Assembly (NCBI RefSeq): GCF_030506255.1
Contig: NZ_CP113431.1
Coordinates: 3,297,001 to 3,361,000 of the forward strand
Direction: 5' to 3'
From: Nocardioides sp. Arc9.136
GTDB taxonomy: Bacteria > Actinomycetota > Actinomycetes > Propionibacteriales > Nocardioidaceae
DNA: 64,000 nucleotides
Of this stretch, positions 45,230 to 53,830 are shown one piece after another. Under the pieces are notes generated by a model. That model ran no database searches and was not told the origin of the DNA. It was given only the letters and a program-made list of their open reading frames with translations. Position 1 is the first letter of the stretch, and the number at the start of each line of letters is the position of its first letter. The translations under genes were made by a program, and so were the position numbers.

Positions 45230-48072
45230 CGGCGCCTCCGCTCGGTCGCCCGCTCGGTCGTCGGGGCGCACAGGACGAGGACCCACACCAGCCCGACGCC
45301 CTGCACGAGGAGCAGCGCGGTGCGCAGCCACGAGCGCGGCCCGTCGAGCGCGTCGTCGGACAGCGGCCGGTCGACCTGCCAGGCCCGGGTGCCGGGGTCG
45401 GCCGCGCTGGCCTGGACGAGGCCGCCGGTGGCGTCGAGCAGGGAAGCCACCGAGCCGTCGGCGGGGGCCGGGAGCACGACGTACTCGATCCCGCGGTCCG
45501 CGAGCTCGGTCACCAGCGCCGGCGTGGGCCGCGAGGCCAGCTGCTGGACGTCGCGGGTGAGGTCGGTGTCCTCGGGTGCGAGGGCGAGGACCTCGTCCTC
45601 GCCGAGCGTGACGCCGTCGCCGCGCCGGACGACCCAGGTCAGCCCGTCCTCGACGGAGCCGCGGACCACCAGGATGCCGTGGTCGTCGCCCTCGGTGGCG
45701 GCCTGGACCATGTACGCCGGGATGCCGGACCGTGGGTCCTCGTCGAACGAGGCGTCGGCGCCGGCGACGAACCACACGAGGCCGCCGAGCGGGACGACCG
45801 CCGCGACGACGGCGAGCACGGCGGCGAGGCGTCGCGGTGCGCCCTGCCCGCCGAGGACAGCGGCGACGACGAACGCGCCCTGGAGGACGACCACGAGGAA
45901 GCCGAGCGCGGGGCCGGTGGAGACCGACGGCAGCGAGAGCGTGACGGTGCCGAGCAGGGCGGCCACCGCGGCGGCCACGGCTGCGACGATCCAGCACACC
46001 AGGACCGGGATCCGCGTCGCCCGCGGGACGAGCGCGGCGACGGCGAGGACCGCGACCACGACGCCGAGCCACCACGGCGCCCCGAGGTCGCCGAGCCGGC
46101 CGGCGACCAGGTCGAGCGGGTCGACGGTCGGCACGGGGAGCCGGCCGGGCTCGAGGAGCAGCCCCGCGGCCGCGCGCTCGAGCAGGCTCGGCAGCCACCA
46201 CGGCGCCAGGAGCAGCAGCGGGACGCCGAGCGCCACCAGCGGCGGGGCCCAGACCGAGCGGTCGCGCAGGCCGCCGCGCACGACGGCGTACGACGCGGCC
46301 AGGACGACCGCCCCGAGCAGCACCGCGAACGGCCACGCCACCGGGGCGAAGGCGGTGGTCAGCGCGAGCAGCACCCCGGTGCGCCAGGCGGCGCGCCAGC
46401 GGCGGTCCGGCTCGGGGTCGGCGAAGCCCAGGGCCGCGTGGGCCAGCCAGGGCAGCACCGCGACGGCGACGACGGGACCGAGCCGGCCGTCGCCCCAGGC
46501 GCCGCTGGTCACGGCCACCAGCGACCAGGTCGCCGACCCCCACAGCAGCAGCCAGCGGGGCGCGCCCTGCGGCGAGACGAAGCGCCCGACCACCCGCAGC
46601 AGGCGCCACGCGCCCCAGAGCGCGACGGGCGCGGACAGCACGAGCAGCGCGCTGACCGCGGTCGTGGTGCCGAGGACGGTGCCCAGCAGCGCGAGCGGGA
46701 GGAGGTACGGCGGGGCCGGCACGCCGGTCCCCTGGCCGAGCGGGTGCCAGTGCTCGACGTGCAGCCGCCACCAGTCCCCGACGGCGGCCGGCACCGGGGA
46801 GAGCCCGCCGCCGACGACCGCGCCGTACGCCTCGCGCGCGCCCACGAGCAGGGCGACCACGAGCACGGCGAGCGCGACCGCCACGGGGTTGGTGAGGAAG
46901 CGGGCCACCACGCCGGTGTCGGCGTACTCCTCGTCCTCGTCGAGCACCTGGCGGCGCGCGGCCATCGAGGAGGGGTCGTGCCGGGCCTGGGCGGCGCGCC
47001 GGCGCTCGGCCACGTCGGCCGCCTGGTTGGTGGCCGCGGCGGCGAGGTCGCTGACGAAGTCCAGGCCGTGCCGGTAGGGCAGCCACGCGGGCGCGAGCAG
47101 GCGCCGTACGTCGGCGGGCTCACGGACCTGCCGCTGCTGCCGCTCGCGGCGGGCGGCGTGGACCTCACGGGGGCTGGAGACGATGGAGACCAGCGCGGCC
47201 AGCTCGTCGAGCGCCTCGCCGACGGAGCGGACGAGCAGGAAGCCGATCACGCGCAGCACGGTCCCGAGCGTGAGCCGCACCAGCTGGAAGGGCAGCGTGC
47301 GCGCGCGGGAGTTGGCCAGCAGCGTGTAGAGCGCCGCCCGGCGCTCCTGGTAGTGGGTGTGCCGGCCGGTCAGCGGCGTGCGCCGGATCCCGCGGTGGGC
47401 CGCCTCGGCGTGGAAGACGACCGCCTGCGGCACCACGAGGGTGCGGTGGCCGGCGGTCGCGGCCCGCCAGCCGAAGTCCACGTCGTTGCCGAAGATCGGC
47501 AGCTGGCGGTCGAACCCGTCGAGCTCCTCCAGCACGCGGCGACGCACGAGCATGCCGGCGGTGTTGACCGCGAGCACGGTGCGGACCTCGTCGTGCTGGC
47601 CCTGGTCGTACTCGCCGCGCTCGAGGCCGGTCTCGCGCCGGCCCGTGCCCGAGATGGTGACGCCCAGCTCGAGGAGCCGGCGCAGCGAGGGCCACTCGCG
47701 CAGCTTGGGACCGAGCACGTCGGCCTCGGGATCGGCCGCGGCGGCGGCGAGGAGCGCCTCCAGCGCGCCGGGGTCGGGGTTGCTGTCGTCGTGCAGCAAC
47801 CAGACCCACTCGGCGTCGGGCGACCGGTCCAGACCGATCCGCACCGCCGCGGGGTACGACGTGGCGCCGGTGACCCGCTCGACCCCGCCGACCAGGAGGT
47901 CGCCGAGCGCGGACTCGACCAGGTCGGCGCTGCCGTCCTTGCTGCCGGTGTCGACCGCGACGACCGCGTCGACGGGGCAGGTCTGGCCGCGGAGCCCCTC
48001 GAGGACCGCCGGCAGCCACCGCGCTCCGTCGTGGCTGACGAGCAGCGCGACGACCGGACCGGGAGCAGACAC
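45226..48072 (-). CDS. Large membrane glycosyltransferase (GT2 domain plus polytopic C-terminus)
   Basis: A 948-residue protein. The N-terminal 270 residues form a GT-A family 2 glycosyltransferase: VVALLVSHDGARWLPAVLEG, VDTGSKDGSAD, the DxD-like LLHDDSNPDPGALE, and FGNDVDFGWRA with the catalytic-base Asp. A helical linker follows, then about 12-14 membrane segments and a soluble domain between the last two. It probably transfers a sugar to a lipid-linked or extracytoplasmic acceptor. GTG 48072 is preferred over the upstream TTG 48111 because TAGGGT (48081-48086) lies 8 nt before it and neither codon has a ribosome-binding site. The first 13 residues of the longer form look unconserved. Confidence 0.88.
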   Translation of the reverse strand: MSAPGPVVALLVSHDGARWLPAVLEGLRGQTCPVDAVVAVDTGSKDGSADLVESALGDLLVGGVERVTGATSYPAAVRIGLDRSPDAEWVWLLHDDSNPDPGALEALLAAAAADPEADVLGPKLREWPSLRRLLELGVTISGTGRRETGLERGEYDQGQHDEVRTVLAVNTAGMLVRRRVLEELDGFDRQLPIFGNDVDFGWRAATAGHRTLVVPQAVVFHAEAAHRGIRRTPLTGRHTHYQERRAALYTLLANSRARTLPFQLVRLTLGTVLRVIGFLLVRSVGEALDELAALVSIVSSPREVHAARRERQQRQVREPADVRRLLAPAWLPYRHGLDFVSDLAAAATNQAADVAERRRAAQARHDPSSMAARRQVLDEDEEYADTGVVARFLTNPVAVALAVLVVALLVGAREAYGAVVGGGLSPVPAAVGDWWRLHVEHWHPLGQGTGVPAPPYLLPLALLGTVLGTTTAVSALLVLSAPVALWGAWRLLRVVGRFVSPQGAPRWLLLWGSATWSLVAVTSGAWGDGRLGPVVAVAVLPWLAHAALGFADPEPDRRWRAAWRTGVLLALTTAFAPVAWPFAVLLGAVVLAASYAVVRGGLRDRSVWAPPLVALGVPLLLLAPWWLPSLLERAAAGLLLEPGRLPVPTVDPLDLVAGRLGDLGAPWWLGVVVAVLAVAALVPRATRIPVLVCWIVAAVAAAVAALLGTVTLSLPSVSTGPALGFLVVVLQGAFVVAAVLGGQGAPRRLAAVLAVVAAVVPLGGLVWFVAGADASFDEDPRSGIPAYMVQAATEGDDHGILVVRGSVEDGLTWVVRRGDGVTLGEDEVLALAPEDTDLTRDVQQLASRPTPALVTELADRGIEYVVLPAPADGSVASLLDATGGLVQASAADPGTRAWQVDRPLSDDALDGPRSWLRTALLLVQGVGLVWVLVLCAPTTERATERRRR

Positions 48073-48080
48073 GTCGGAAG

Positions 48081-48086
48081 ACCCTA
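48081..48086 (-). promoter_or_regulatory. Leaderless-type -10 element that fixes the GT2 start
   Basis: TAGGGT on the minus strand, 8 nt before GTG 48072. Because it would lie inside the coding region of the longer TTG-started version, it argues for the shorter protein. Confidence 0.5.
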
Positions 48087-48171
48087 CGGGGGTCCCTCCC
48101 CCGTTCTCCAATGACGGCGCCCACCGGCGGCGCGGGTGACCGGGCCTGGTGGGCGGTGCGGGAGGTGCTGG

Positions 48172-48204
48172 AAAAGAAGGACCCCGGCCGTTCCCGACCG
48201 GGGT
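48172..48204 (-). terminator. Rho-independent terminator of whiB
   Basis: On the minus strand ACCCCGGTCG, a 4-nt loop and CGGCCGGGGT form a stem with one mismatch (plus-strand 48181-48204), followed by CCTTCTTTTCC, a T-rich tract unusual for this GC content. It starts 8 bp after the whiB stop. Confidence 0.85.
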
Positions 48205-48211
48205 TCCCTTC

Positions 48212-48466
48212 TCAGACGGCGCTCTTCTTCAGCTTGCGGCGCTCCCTCTCGGAGAGACCGCCCCAGATGCCAAAGCGCTCGTCGTTCATCAGTGCGGACT
48301 CCAGACACTCGGTCCGCACCTCGCAGGTGAGGCAGACCTTCTTGGCCTCCCTCGTCGATCCACCCTTCTCGGGGAAGAACGCCTCGGGGTCGGTCTGAGC
48401 GCACAGCGCGCGCTCCTGCCAACCCGCATCTTCGGCGTCTCCGTCGAGGAGAAAGAGTTCTCTCAC
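48212..48466 (-). CDS. whiB2: WhiB-family Fe-S transcriptional regulator (WhiB2-like)
   Basis: An 84-residue protein with the four WhiB Cys (22, 45, 48, 54, in the C..CxxC.....C pattern) that hold a 4Fe-4S cluster, the GIWGG turn at 66-70 and a basic C-terminal helix (RERRKLKK) that contacts DNA with sigma factor region 4. Next to fbiA/fbiB and the mannose genes, it corresponds to WhiB2/WhmD, which is needed for septation in mycobacteria and sporulation-type division in Streptomyces. The GTG start gives the compact form. The 252-bp leader up to fbiA suggests complex regulation. Confidence 0.93.
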   Translation of the reverse strand: MRELFLLDGDAEDAGWQERALCAQTDPEAFFPEKGGSTREAKKVCLTCEVRTECLESALMNDERFGIWGGLSERERRKLKKSAV

Positions 48467-48718
48467 GGCACTCGCCCTTTCGACCCGGTGATGCTGCATG
48501 TGTCCCACTCGAACAACACTGTGGGAATTACATGCCTGTCGTACCCCTGCGGTCAAGCCCGCATCTGCTATGGGCGCCGTTCGCGGCCACAATGACCCGA
48601 ACGGACCACGGGTACCCCGGCGTGTCGCCGCGGAGCGTCCCCCGGCGTGTCGCGGGGCCGGGCGTCCGCGAGCCGGGGCGCGGGCCGGGGGCCGGGGGCG
48701 GCACGCGATGATGGCTCC
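48467..48718. promoter_or_regulatory. Divergent control region between whiB and fbiA
   Basis: On the minus strand TTGACC (complement of 48551-48556) and TGTAAT (complement of 48526-48531) are 19 bp apart and could be the whiB promoter. A dyad TCCCAC...GTGGGA spans about 48502-48524, downstream of that -10. On the plus strand GATGAT (48707-48712) is 6 nt before the fbiA ATG. Confidence 0.4.
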
Positions 48719-49735
48719 ATGATCAGGGACATCACCGTCCTGGCCGGGGGCACCGGCGGGGCCCGGTTCCTCCAGGGCCTCCTCCACGGCATCGAGGTGG
48801 GCACGCTCCCGGGCGTCGCGCCCGAAGCCGTCGTGACCGTGGTGGCCAACACCGCCGACGACATCTGGGTGCACGGCCTCAAGGTCTGCCCCGACCTCGA
48901 CACCGTGATGTACACCCTCGGCGACGGCATCGACCCCGTCCGCCGCTGGGGCCGGCGCGAGGAGACGTGGAGCGTCCGGACCGAGCTGGCCGAGTACGGC
49001 GTGGAGCCGACCTGGTTCGGGCTCGGCGACCGCGACGTCGCCACCCACCTGGTCCGCACCCAGATGCTCGAGGCCGGCTTCCCGCTCTCGCAGGTCACCA
49101 CCGCCCTGTGCCGGCGCTGGCTCGCCCCGACGTACGGCGACCGGGTGCGGCTGCTCCCGATGACCGACGACCGGGTCGAGACCCACGTCGCGATCACCGA
49201 CGAGGAGAGCCCGAGCGGCCGCCGGGTGGTCCACTTCCAGGAGTACTGGGTCCGCCTCCGGGCCTCGGTCCCCGCCGAGACCGTGGTCTTCGTCGGCCTC
49301 GAGCAGGCGACCCCTGGCCCGGGTGTCCTCGACGCGATCTCCGGCGCCGACCTGGTCGTGCTCCCGCCGTCGAACCCGGTCGTCTCCGTCGGCACGATCC
49401 TCGGCGTGCCCGACGTCCGCGACGTCCTGCGGGTGACGAAGGCCCCCGTCGTCGGGATCTCCCCCATCGTCGGGCCTAGCCACGTCCACGGCATGGCCGA
49501 GCAGATGCTGACCTCGATCGGTGTCGAGGTCAGCGCCGCGGCGGTCGGGCTGCACTACGGCGCACGCTCGGCCGGCGGGGTCCTCGACGGCTGGCTGGTC
49601 GACGAGGGCGACGCCGCCCAGGTCGCCCGGGTGCGCGAGGGCGGCGTCGCCTGCGCCGCGGTGCCGCTGATGATGACCGACCACGACGCCACCGCCGCGA
49701 TGGCCGCGGCCGCCGTCGGGCTCGTCACCGGGTGA
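48719..49735 (+). CDS. fbiA: 2-phospho-L-lactate (or phosphoenolpyruvate-derived) transferase of F420 synthesis
   Basis: A 338-residue CofD/FbiA protein that joins the activated phospho-lactyl or PEP moiety to the deazaflavin Fo, giving F420-0 or its dehydro form. Seen: TVLAGGTGGARFLQGL, the NTADDIWVHGLKVCPDLDTV signature, GLGDRDVATHLVRTQ, the phosphate-binding PPSNPVVSVGTIL and GPSHVHGMAEQML. Length is normal. It is followed 4 bp later by fbiB, giving the standard fbiAB pair; fbiC and fbiD are not in this window. GATGAT lies 6 nt before the ATG. Confidence 0.97.
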   Translation: MIRDITVLAGGTGGARFLQGLLHGIEVGTLPGVAPEAVVTVVANTADDIWVHGLKVCPDLDTVMYTLGDGIDPVRRWGRREETWSVRTELAEYGVEPTWFGLGDRDVATHLVRTQMLEAGFPLSQVTTALCRRWLAPTYGDRVRLLPMTDDRVETHVAITDEESPSGRRVVHFQEYWVRLRASVPAETVVFVGLEQATPGPGVLDAISGADLVVLPPSNPVVSVGTILGVPDVRDVLRVTKAPVVGISPIVGPSHVHGMAEQMLTSIGVEVSAAAVGLHYGARSAGGVLDGWLVDEGDAAQVARVREGGVACAAVPLMMTDHDATAAMAAAAVGLVTG

Positions 49736-49739
49736 GCGC

Positions 49740-50714
49740 GTGATCACCGTCGAGGCGCCCGACGGCGTCGGTGAGGTGCGCGCCGGGGACGACCTCGCTG
49801 CGCTGGTGCTGCCGCTGGTCGACCTGGCCGACGGCGACGTGCTCGTCGTGACCAGCAAGGTGGTCAGCAAGGCCGAGGGCCGCGTCGTGAGCGGCACGAC
49901 GCGCGAGGAGCAGCTCGCGGCCGAGACGGTCCGCGTGGTCGCCCGCCGCGGGCCCACCACCATCGTGCGCACCCGGCACGGGCTCACCATGGCCGCCGCC
50001 GGGATCGACGCCAGCAACGTCGAGGTCGGCTCGGTCGTGCTGCTCCCGCTCGACCCCGACGCCTCCGCCCGGGCCCTGCGCGCCACGCTGCTGGAGCGGA
50101 CCGGCCGCAACGTCGGCGTCGTGGTCACCGACACCGCCGGCCGCGCCTGGCGGGAGGGCCAGACCGACATCGCGGTCGGCGCCGCCGGGCTGCTGGTCGC
50201 CGAGGACTTCGGTGGCCGGGTCGACGCCCACGGCAACCCGCTGGTGGTGACCGCGCCGGCCGTCGCCGACGAGATCGCCGGCGTGGCCGAGCTGGCCTCG
50301 GGCAAGCTCGGCGCCCGGCCCTTCGCGGTCGTCCGCGGCCGCGCCGACCTGGTGCTGCCGCCCGGCGAGGACGGGCCCGGCGCCCGCGCGCTGGTGCGGC
50401 CGGAGGGCGGCGACCTGTTCGGGTACGGCGCCCGCGAGGCCGTCGTGCGCGCGCTGCTCGGCGACCCGGCCGACCAGGCGCCGTTCGGCGCTCCCGTCGC
50501 GGCCGAGGACCTCGCCGACGTGGTCCGTCGCGTGCTCGGCGTCGAGGCGAGGCAGGAAGCCACCGACGAGGCGCAGGTCCTGGTCGTCCGCACCGGGCGC
50601 CTCGAGGCGCTGGCCGCGCTCGCCTTCGCCCACGGGTGGGCCCTGGCGCCGGCGACCGCGGCGGGGCCGTCCGGTTCCGCCGCCGAGGCACGGCTGCGCC
50701 CAGCGACGACCTAG
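49740..50714 (+). CDS. fbiB: F420-0:gamma-L-glutamyl ligase without the nitroreductase-like domain
   Basis: A 324-residue protein. Residues 1-245 are a CofE ligase that adds glutamates to F420-0 using GTP: LVDLADGDVLVVTSKVVSKA, RTRHGLTMAAAGIDASNV, TDTAGRAWREGQTDIAVGAA and GYGAREAVVRALLG are family landmarks. M. tuberculosis FbiB continues with an FMN-binding nitroreductase-like domain to about 448 residues; here only about 80 residues follow, without such a fold. The tail-length control or dehydro-F420 reduction that this domain performs must then be done elsewhere or is absent. The start is GTG, right after fbiA. Confidence 0.93.
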   Translation: MITVEAPDGVGEVRAGDDLAALVLPLVDLADGDVLVVTSKVVSKAEGRVVSGTTREEQLAAETVRVVARRGPTTIVRTRHGLTMAAAGIDASNVEVGSVVLLPLDPDASARALRATLLERTGRNVGVVVTDTAGRAWREGQTDIAVGAAGLLVAEDFGGRVDAHGNPLVVTAPAVADEIAGVAELASGKLGARPFAVVRGRADLVLPPGEDGPGARALVRPEGGDLFGYGAREAVVRALLGDPADQAPFGAPVAAEDLADVVRRVLGVEARQEATDEAQVLVVRTGRLEALAALAFAHGWALAPATAAGPSGSAAEARLRPATT

Positions 50715-50765
50715 ACTCGGCCGCGCATCCCTGCCCGCCGTACCCACCGCGAGGAAATCCGAACC

Positions 50766-51521
50766 GTGGCCAAGCCCGCCAAGTCCGACCGCCAAGCGGT
50801 CATCGACCAGATCCGCAAGAAGCAGAAGGGCGCCGACAAGCGCCGGGGCTTCGCGATCGTCGGTGTCTGCGCGCTGGTCGCCGTCCTGCTCATCGGTGCC
50901 GCGGCGTTCAAGCCCGTCAAGGACTGGTGGGACCTGCGCAAGTTCAACGACATCGACGTCGCCTCCATCGGCGCCCCGGCGTCGGCCTGCCAGAAGATCA
51001 CCACCCAGAAGGCGACCGGCAACCAGGAGCACGTCCCCACCGGCACGCCGGTGGAGTACGACCACGCCCCGCCGGCGTACGGCGCCCACTGGAACGAGGC
51101 GAACGTCGCGCCGGACCCGATGGAGCGCAAGCTCTACACCGCCGACGACCGACCCGAGGTCGAGGCGCTCGTGCACAACCTCGAGCACGGCTACACGATC
51201 CTCTGGTACGACGAGACCGCCGCCGCGGACGACGCGATGATGGACGACATCCGGGGCCTCGCCACCAAGTTCAAGGGCACCTCGAACCTGCGCCTGAAGT
51301 TCAAGGCCGTCCCGTGGACCGAGGAGGACGGCGAGCCGTTCCCCGAGGGCCAGCACATCGCCTACACCCACTGGTCGATCGGCGGCGCCGACAAGGACGT
51401 CTCCGACACCTCCACCCAGGTGGGCGTCTGGCAGTACTGCTCCGAGCCGTCCGGCGAGGCGCTCGAGGACTTCATGATCGAGTACCCCTACATGGACTCC
51501 CCCGAGCCCAACGCCGGGTGA
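50766..51521 (+). CDS. DUF3105 membrane-anchored protein
   Basis: A 251-residue protein with a basic N-terminus (RQAVIDQIRKKQKGADKRRG), one membrane segment (FAIVGVCALVAVLLIGAAAF) and an extracytoplasmic DUF3105 domain with VEYDHAPPAYGAHWNEA, LVHNLEHGYTILWYDE and AYTHWSIGG; the conserved His and Asp/Glu suggest metal binding. The function is unknown. It is leadered: AGGAAA lies about 10 nt before the GTG and TAGACT (50712-50717) is a likely -10. A strong terminator follows. Confidence 0.85.
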   Translation: MAKPAKSDRQAVIDQIRKKQKGADKRRGFAIVGVCALVAVLLIGAAAFKPVKDWWDLRKFNDIDVASIGAPASACQKITTQKATGNQEHVPTGTPVEYDHAPPAYGAHWNEANVAPDPMERKLYTADDRPEVEALVHNLEHGYTILWYDETAAADDAMMDDIRGLATKFKGTSNLRLKFKAVPWTEEDGEPFPEGQHIAYTHWSIGGADKDVSDTSTQVGVWQYCSEPSGEALEDFMIEYPYMDSPEPNAG

Positions 51522-51547
51522 CCTGACCCCGGCGAACCGGCTCCGAC

Positions 51548-51588
51548 GACGACGGGCCGCCCTCCATCACGGAGGGCGGCCCGTCGTC
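51548..51588. terminator. 18-bp perfect hairpin terminator
   Basis: GACGACGGGCCGCCCTCC (51548-51565) is exactly inverted at 51571-51588 around ATCAC. It lies between the convergent DUF3105 gene and the 73-residue gene and serves both. Confidence 0.9.
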
Positions 51589-51606
51589 ATGAAGGGACTG
51601 GGGACG

Positions 51607-51828
51607 TCAGAGCTTGGACATCCGGGTGAACGGCGCCGGCACCCGGATGTTGGTGGAGCCGAAGTCCACGATCACCGCGGCGGAGTCGACGGCGACCACG
51701 CGGCCGAGCCCGTGCGCGTCGTGGGAGACGCGGTCGTCGACGTCGTACTGCTCGACGACCAGCTCGGGCTCGGGCTTGAAGGGGCTGCTGGCGAGATGGC
51801 GTGGCCGCGCCCGGTGTGAAGGTGACAT
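51607..51828 (-). CDS. Small Tudor/SH3-like domain protein, function unknown
   Basis: A 73-residue protein with a basic 20-residue N-terminus and a compact beta-barrel-like module, YDVDDRVSHDAHGLGRVVAV then DSAAVIVDFGS and RVPAPFTRMSKL. The pattern (G)DRVxHxxxGxGxV...V.VDFG resembles the small SH3/Tudor-like folds at the start of CarD and the end of UvrD-type helicases, which contact RNA polymerase. This is a resemblance by eye, not a family assignment. ATG 51828 is the only sensible start. It is a stand-alone gene with a terminator 18 bp downstream. Confidence 0.75.
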   Translation of the reverse strand: MSPSHRARPRHLASSPFKPEPELVVEQYDVDDRVSHDAHGLGRVVAVDSAAVIVDFGSTNIRVPAPFTRMSKL

Positions 51829-51872
51829 CACCGCCAGTATGCGCCCCCGGGGCGTCCCGCGTGGCTTCGCGG

Positions 51873-53018
51873 TCAGGTCAGGTCGGTGCGCCCGGCCTCG
51901 GTGAGGCCCGTGACGACGGCCTTGACGTCCTGCGCGCGGGCCCGCGTGGTGACGAGCAGGGCGTCGGGGGTGTCCACGACGACCACGTCGTCGAGGCCGA
52001 CCACGGCGACCACGCGCTCCGAGCGCGGGACCACGAGCCCGGTGCTGTCGACGGCACGGACCAGGCCCTCCTCCCCGAGCACGAGCACGCCCCGGTCCCG
52101 CTCCCGGGCCTGCCCGTCGGGGTCCCGGAGCGCGTCGAGCAGCGTGGCGAGGGAGTCGAAGTCGCCGATGTCGTCCCACCCGAACGTCGAGGGGACCGTG
52201 GCGACGCGGCCGGCGTCGGCCGCGGGCTCGGCGACGGCGTGGTCCAGCGCGATCTTCGGCAGGTCCGGCCACAGCTCGTCGAGCCGCCCCGGCTCGGCGG
52301 CGATGGCACGCAGCGCCGCGGCGAACGACGGGTGCCAGGTGGCGAGCAGGTCGAGGAGCACCGTGGGACGCACGACGAACATGCCGGCGTTCCAGCGGTA
52401 GCGACCGGTCGCGAGGTACTGCGCGGCCACCTCCGTCGAGGGCTTCTCCACGAACTCGCGCACCGCCGCGACGCCGGGGTGGCCGGGCAGCTCCTCGCCG
52501 AGGTGGACGTAGCCGAAGGCGGAGGAGGCGAACGTCGGCTCGATCCCGAGGGTGACCAGCCAGCCCTCCCGCGCGACCCGCACGGCCGTGCGCACGCAGT
52601 CCCGGAACGCCTCGGGGTCGGCGATGACGTGGTCGGCCGCGAACGAGCCCATGACGGCGTCGGGGTCCCGCCGCTCGAGGACCGCGGCGGCGAGGCCGAT
52701 GGCGGCCATCGAGTCCCGGGCCGACGGCTCGGCGATGACGGCCTCCTCGGCCAGCGTCGCCAGCTGCTCGCCCACCGCGTCGCGGTGCGGCCGGCCGGTG
52801 ACGACCAGGAACCGGTCCTCGGCCAGCGGCTCGAGCCGGTCGTGGGTCTCCTGCAGCAGGGAGCGGCCGCTGCCGGTGAGGTCGCGGAGGAACTTCGGCG
52901 AGGTGCGCCGCGACAGCGGCCAGAGGCGGGTCCCGGCGCCGCCGGCGGGGATCACCGCCCAGAAGCCCTCGAGCGCGGACGGGCCGGTGGACGCGGGAGC
53001 GGCGGCAGCGGAGCTCAT
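51873..53018 (-). CDS. manC: Mannose-1-phosphate guanylyltransferase
   Basis: A 381-residue enzyme making GDP-mannose from mannose-1-P and GTP. Seen: the nucleotide-binding GGAGTRLWPLSRRTSPKFL, LVVTGRPHRDAV, SFAADHVIAD, FGYVHLGEELPG, the Lys of REFVEKPS, RWNAGMFVVRP and FGWDDIGDFDSLATLL. No C-terminal isomerase domain is present, so it is the single-function form. TAGGCT (complement of 53026-53031), 7 nt before the ATG, gives a leaderless start. It works with manB at 41582-42970 to feed mannosylation. Confidence 0.95.
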   Translation of the reverse strand: MSSAAAAPASTGPSALEGFWAVIPAGGAGTRLWPLSRRTSPKFLRDLTGSGRSLLQETHDRLEPLAEDRFLVVTGRPHRDAVGEQLATLAEEAVIAEPSARDSMAAIGLAAAVLERRDPDAVMGSFAADHVIADPEAFRDCVRTAVRVAREGWLVTLGIEPTFASSAFGYVHLGEELPGHPGVAAVREFVEKPSTEVAAQYLATGRYRWNAGMFVVRPTVLLDLLATWHPSFAAALRAIAAEPGRLDELWPDLPKIALDHAVAEPAADAGRVATVPSTFGWDDIGDFDSLATLLDALRDPDGQARERDRGVLVLGEEGLVRAVDSTGLVVPRSERVVAVVGLDDVVVVDTPDALLVTTRARAQDVKAVVTGLTEAGRTDLT

Positions 53019-53025
53019 GGGCGTG

Positions 53026-53053
53026 AGCCTAGGGTCCGGCCCCTGTCTAGGGT
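53026..53053. promoter_or_regulatory. Divergent leaderless-type promoters for manC and the TIGR03089 gene
   Basis: Minus-strand TAGGCT (53026-53031) is 7 nt from the manC ATG, and plus-strand TAGGGT (53048-53053) is 8 nt from GTG 53062. Only 43 bp separate the two start codons. Confidence 0.5.
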
Positions 53054-53061
53054 GAGGCGCT

Positions 53062-53784
53062 GTGACGACCTTCGCGACCGTGCTCGCCGACCTGCTCCGC
53101 AAGGAGCCGGGCCGGCCCCTGGTGACCTTCTACGACCACGCGACCGGCGAGCGGGTGGAGCTGTCGGTCACGACGTACGCCAACTGGGTCGCGAAGGTCT
53201 CCTCACTCCTCGTCGAGGAGCACGACCTGGCACGCGGCGACGCGCTGCGGGTGGACCTCCCCCCGCACTGGCTCGCCCCGGTGTTCCTCGGCGCCGCCTG
53301 GAACGCGGGCCTGGTCGTCACCGACGCCGACGACGCGGACGCGGTGGTCTGCGGTCCCGGCGGGCTCGGGCGGTGGGCCGACCGGGCGGGCGACGTGCCC
53401 GTCCTGGCCTGCTCGCTGCTGCCGCTGGGGGTGCGGTTCGCCGACCCGCTGCCGGCCGGCGTGCACGACGTCGGGGTGGAGGTGTGGTCCCAGCCGGACT
53501 CCTTCATCCCCTGGGACCCGCCGCAGGACGACGACCTCGCGCTTGCGCTCGCCGGCGACGAGGTGACCCAGGCCGCGCTCTGGAGCGCGGCCGCCGCCGG
53601 GAGTCTCCTCACCGACGGCGGCCGTCTCCTCTCGGAGGCGGACCCGGCTTCCCCACCGGGCATCGCCACCGTCACCGAGCCGCTCGCGAGGGGCGGCTCG
53701 CTGGTCCTGGTGGTCGGCGCCGACCGGGAGCGGCTCGAGGCGACGTACGCCGCCGAGCGCGCCACCGCCCGCTTCCCCGCATGA
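53062..53784 (+). CDS. TIGR03089-family protein
   Basis: A 240-residue protein resembling a cut-down N-terminal part of AMP-binding (acyl-adenylate-forming) enzymes: RPLVTFYDHATGERVELSVT, VSSLLVEEHDLARGDALRVD, HWLAPVFLGAAWNAGLVVTD. It lacks the adenylation signature (SGTTG-type) and the C-terminal domain, as is usual in the actinobacterial TIGR03089 family. The function is unknown; catalysis is doubtful. It is divergent from manC with a leaderless-type promoter. Confidence 0.85.
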   Translation: MTTFATVLADLLRKEPGRPLVTFYDHATGERVELSVTTYANWVAKVSSLLVEEHDLARGDALRVDLPPHWLAPVFLGAAWNAGLVVTDADDADAVVCGPGGLGRWADRAGDVPVLACSLLPLGVRFADPLPAGVHDVGVEVWSQPDSFIPWDPPQDDDLALALAGDEVTQAALWSAAAAGSLLTDGGRLLSEADPASPPGIATVTEPLARGGSLVLVVGADRERLEATYAAERATARFPA

Positions 53785-53830
53785 CCACCGGGACCAGGTC
53801 TCCTGGGGCTGCTCTGCCTGCTCTGCCTGC

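Noticed and set aside
48073..48111. TTG start at 48111 for the large glycosyltransferase
   Set aside because: No ribosome-binding site, and a -10-like TAGGGT lies downstream of it and 8 nt before GTG 48072.
48502..48560. BldD-like box upstream of whiB
   Set aside because: TTCCCACAGTGTTG matches the half-remembered BldD consensus at too many free positions and misses the outer A residues; only a generic dyad can be claimed.
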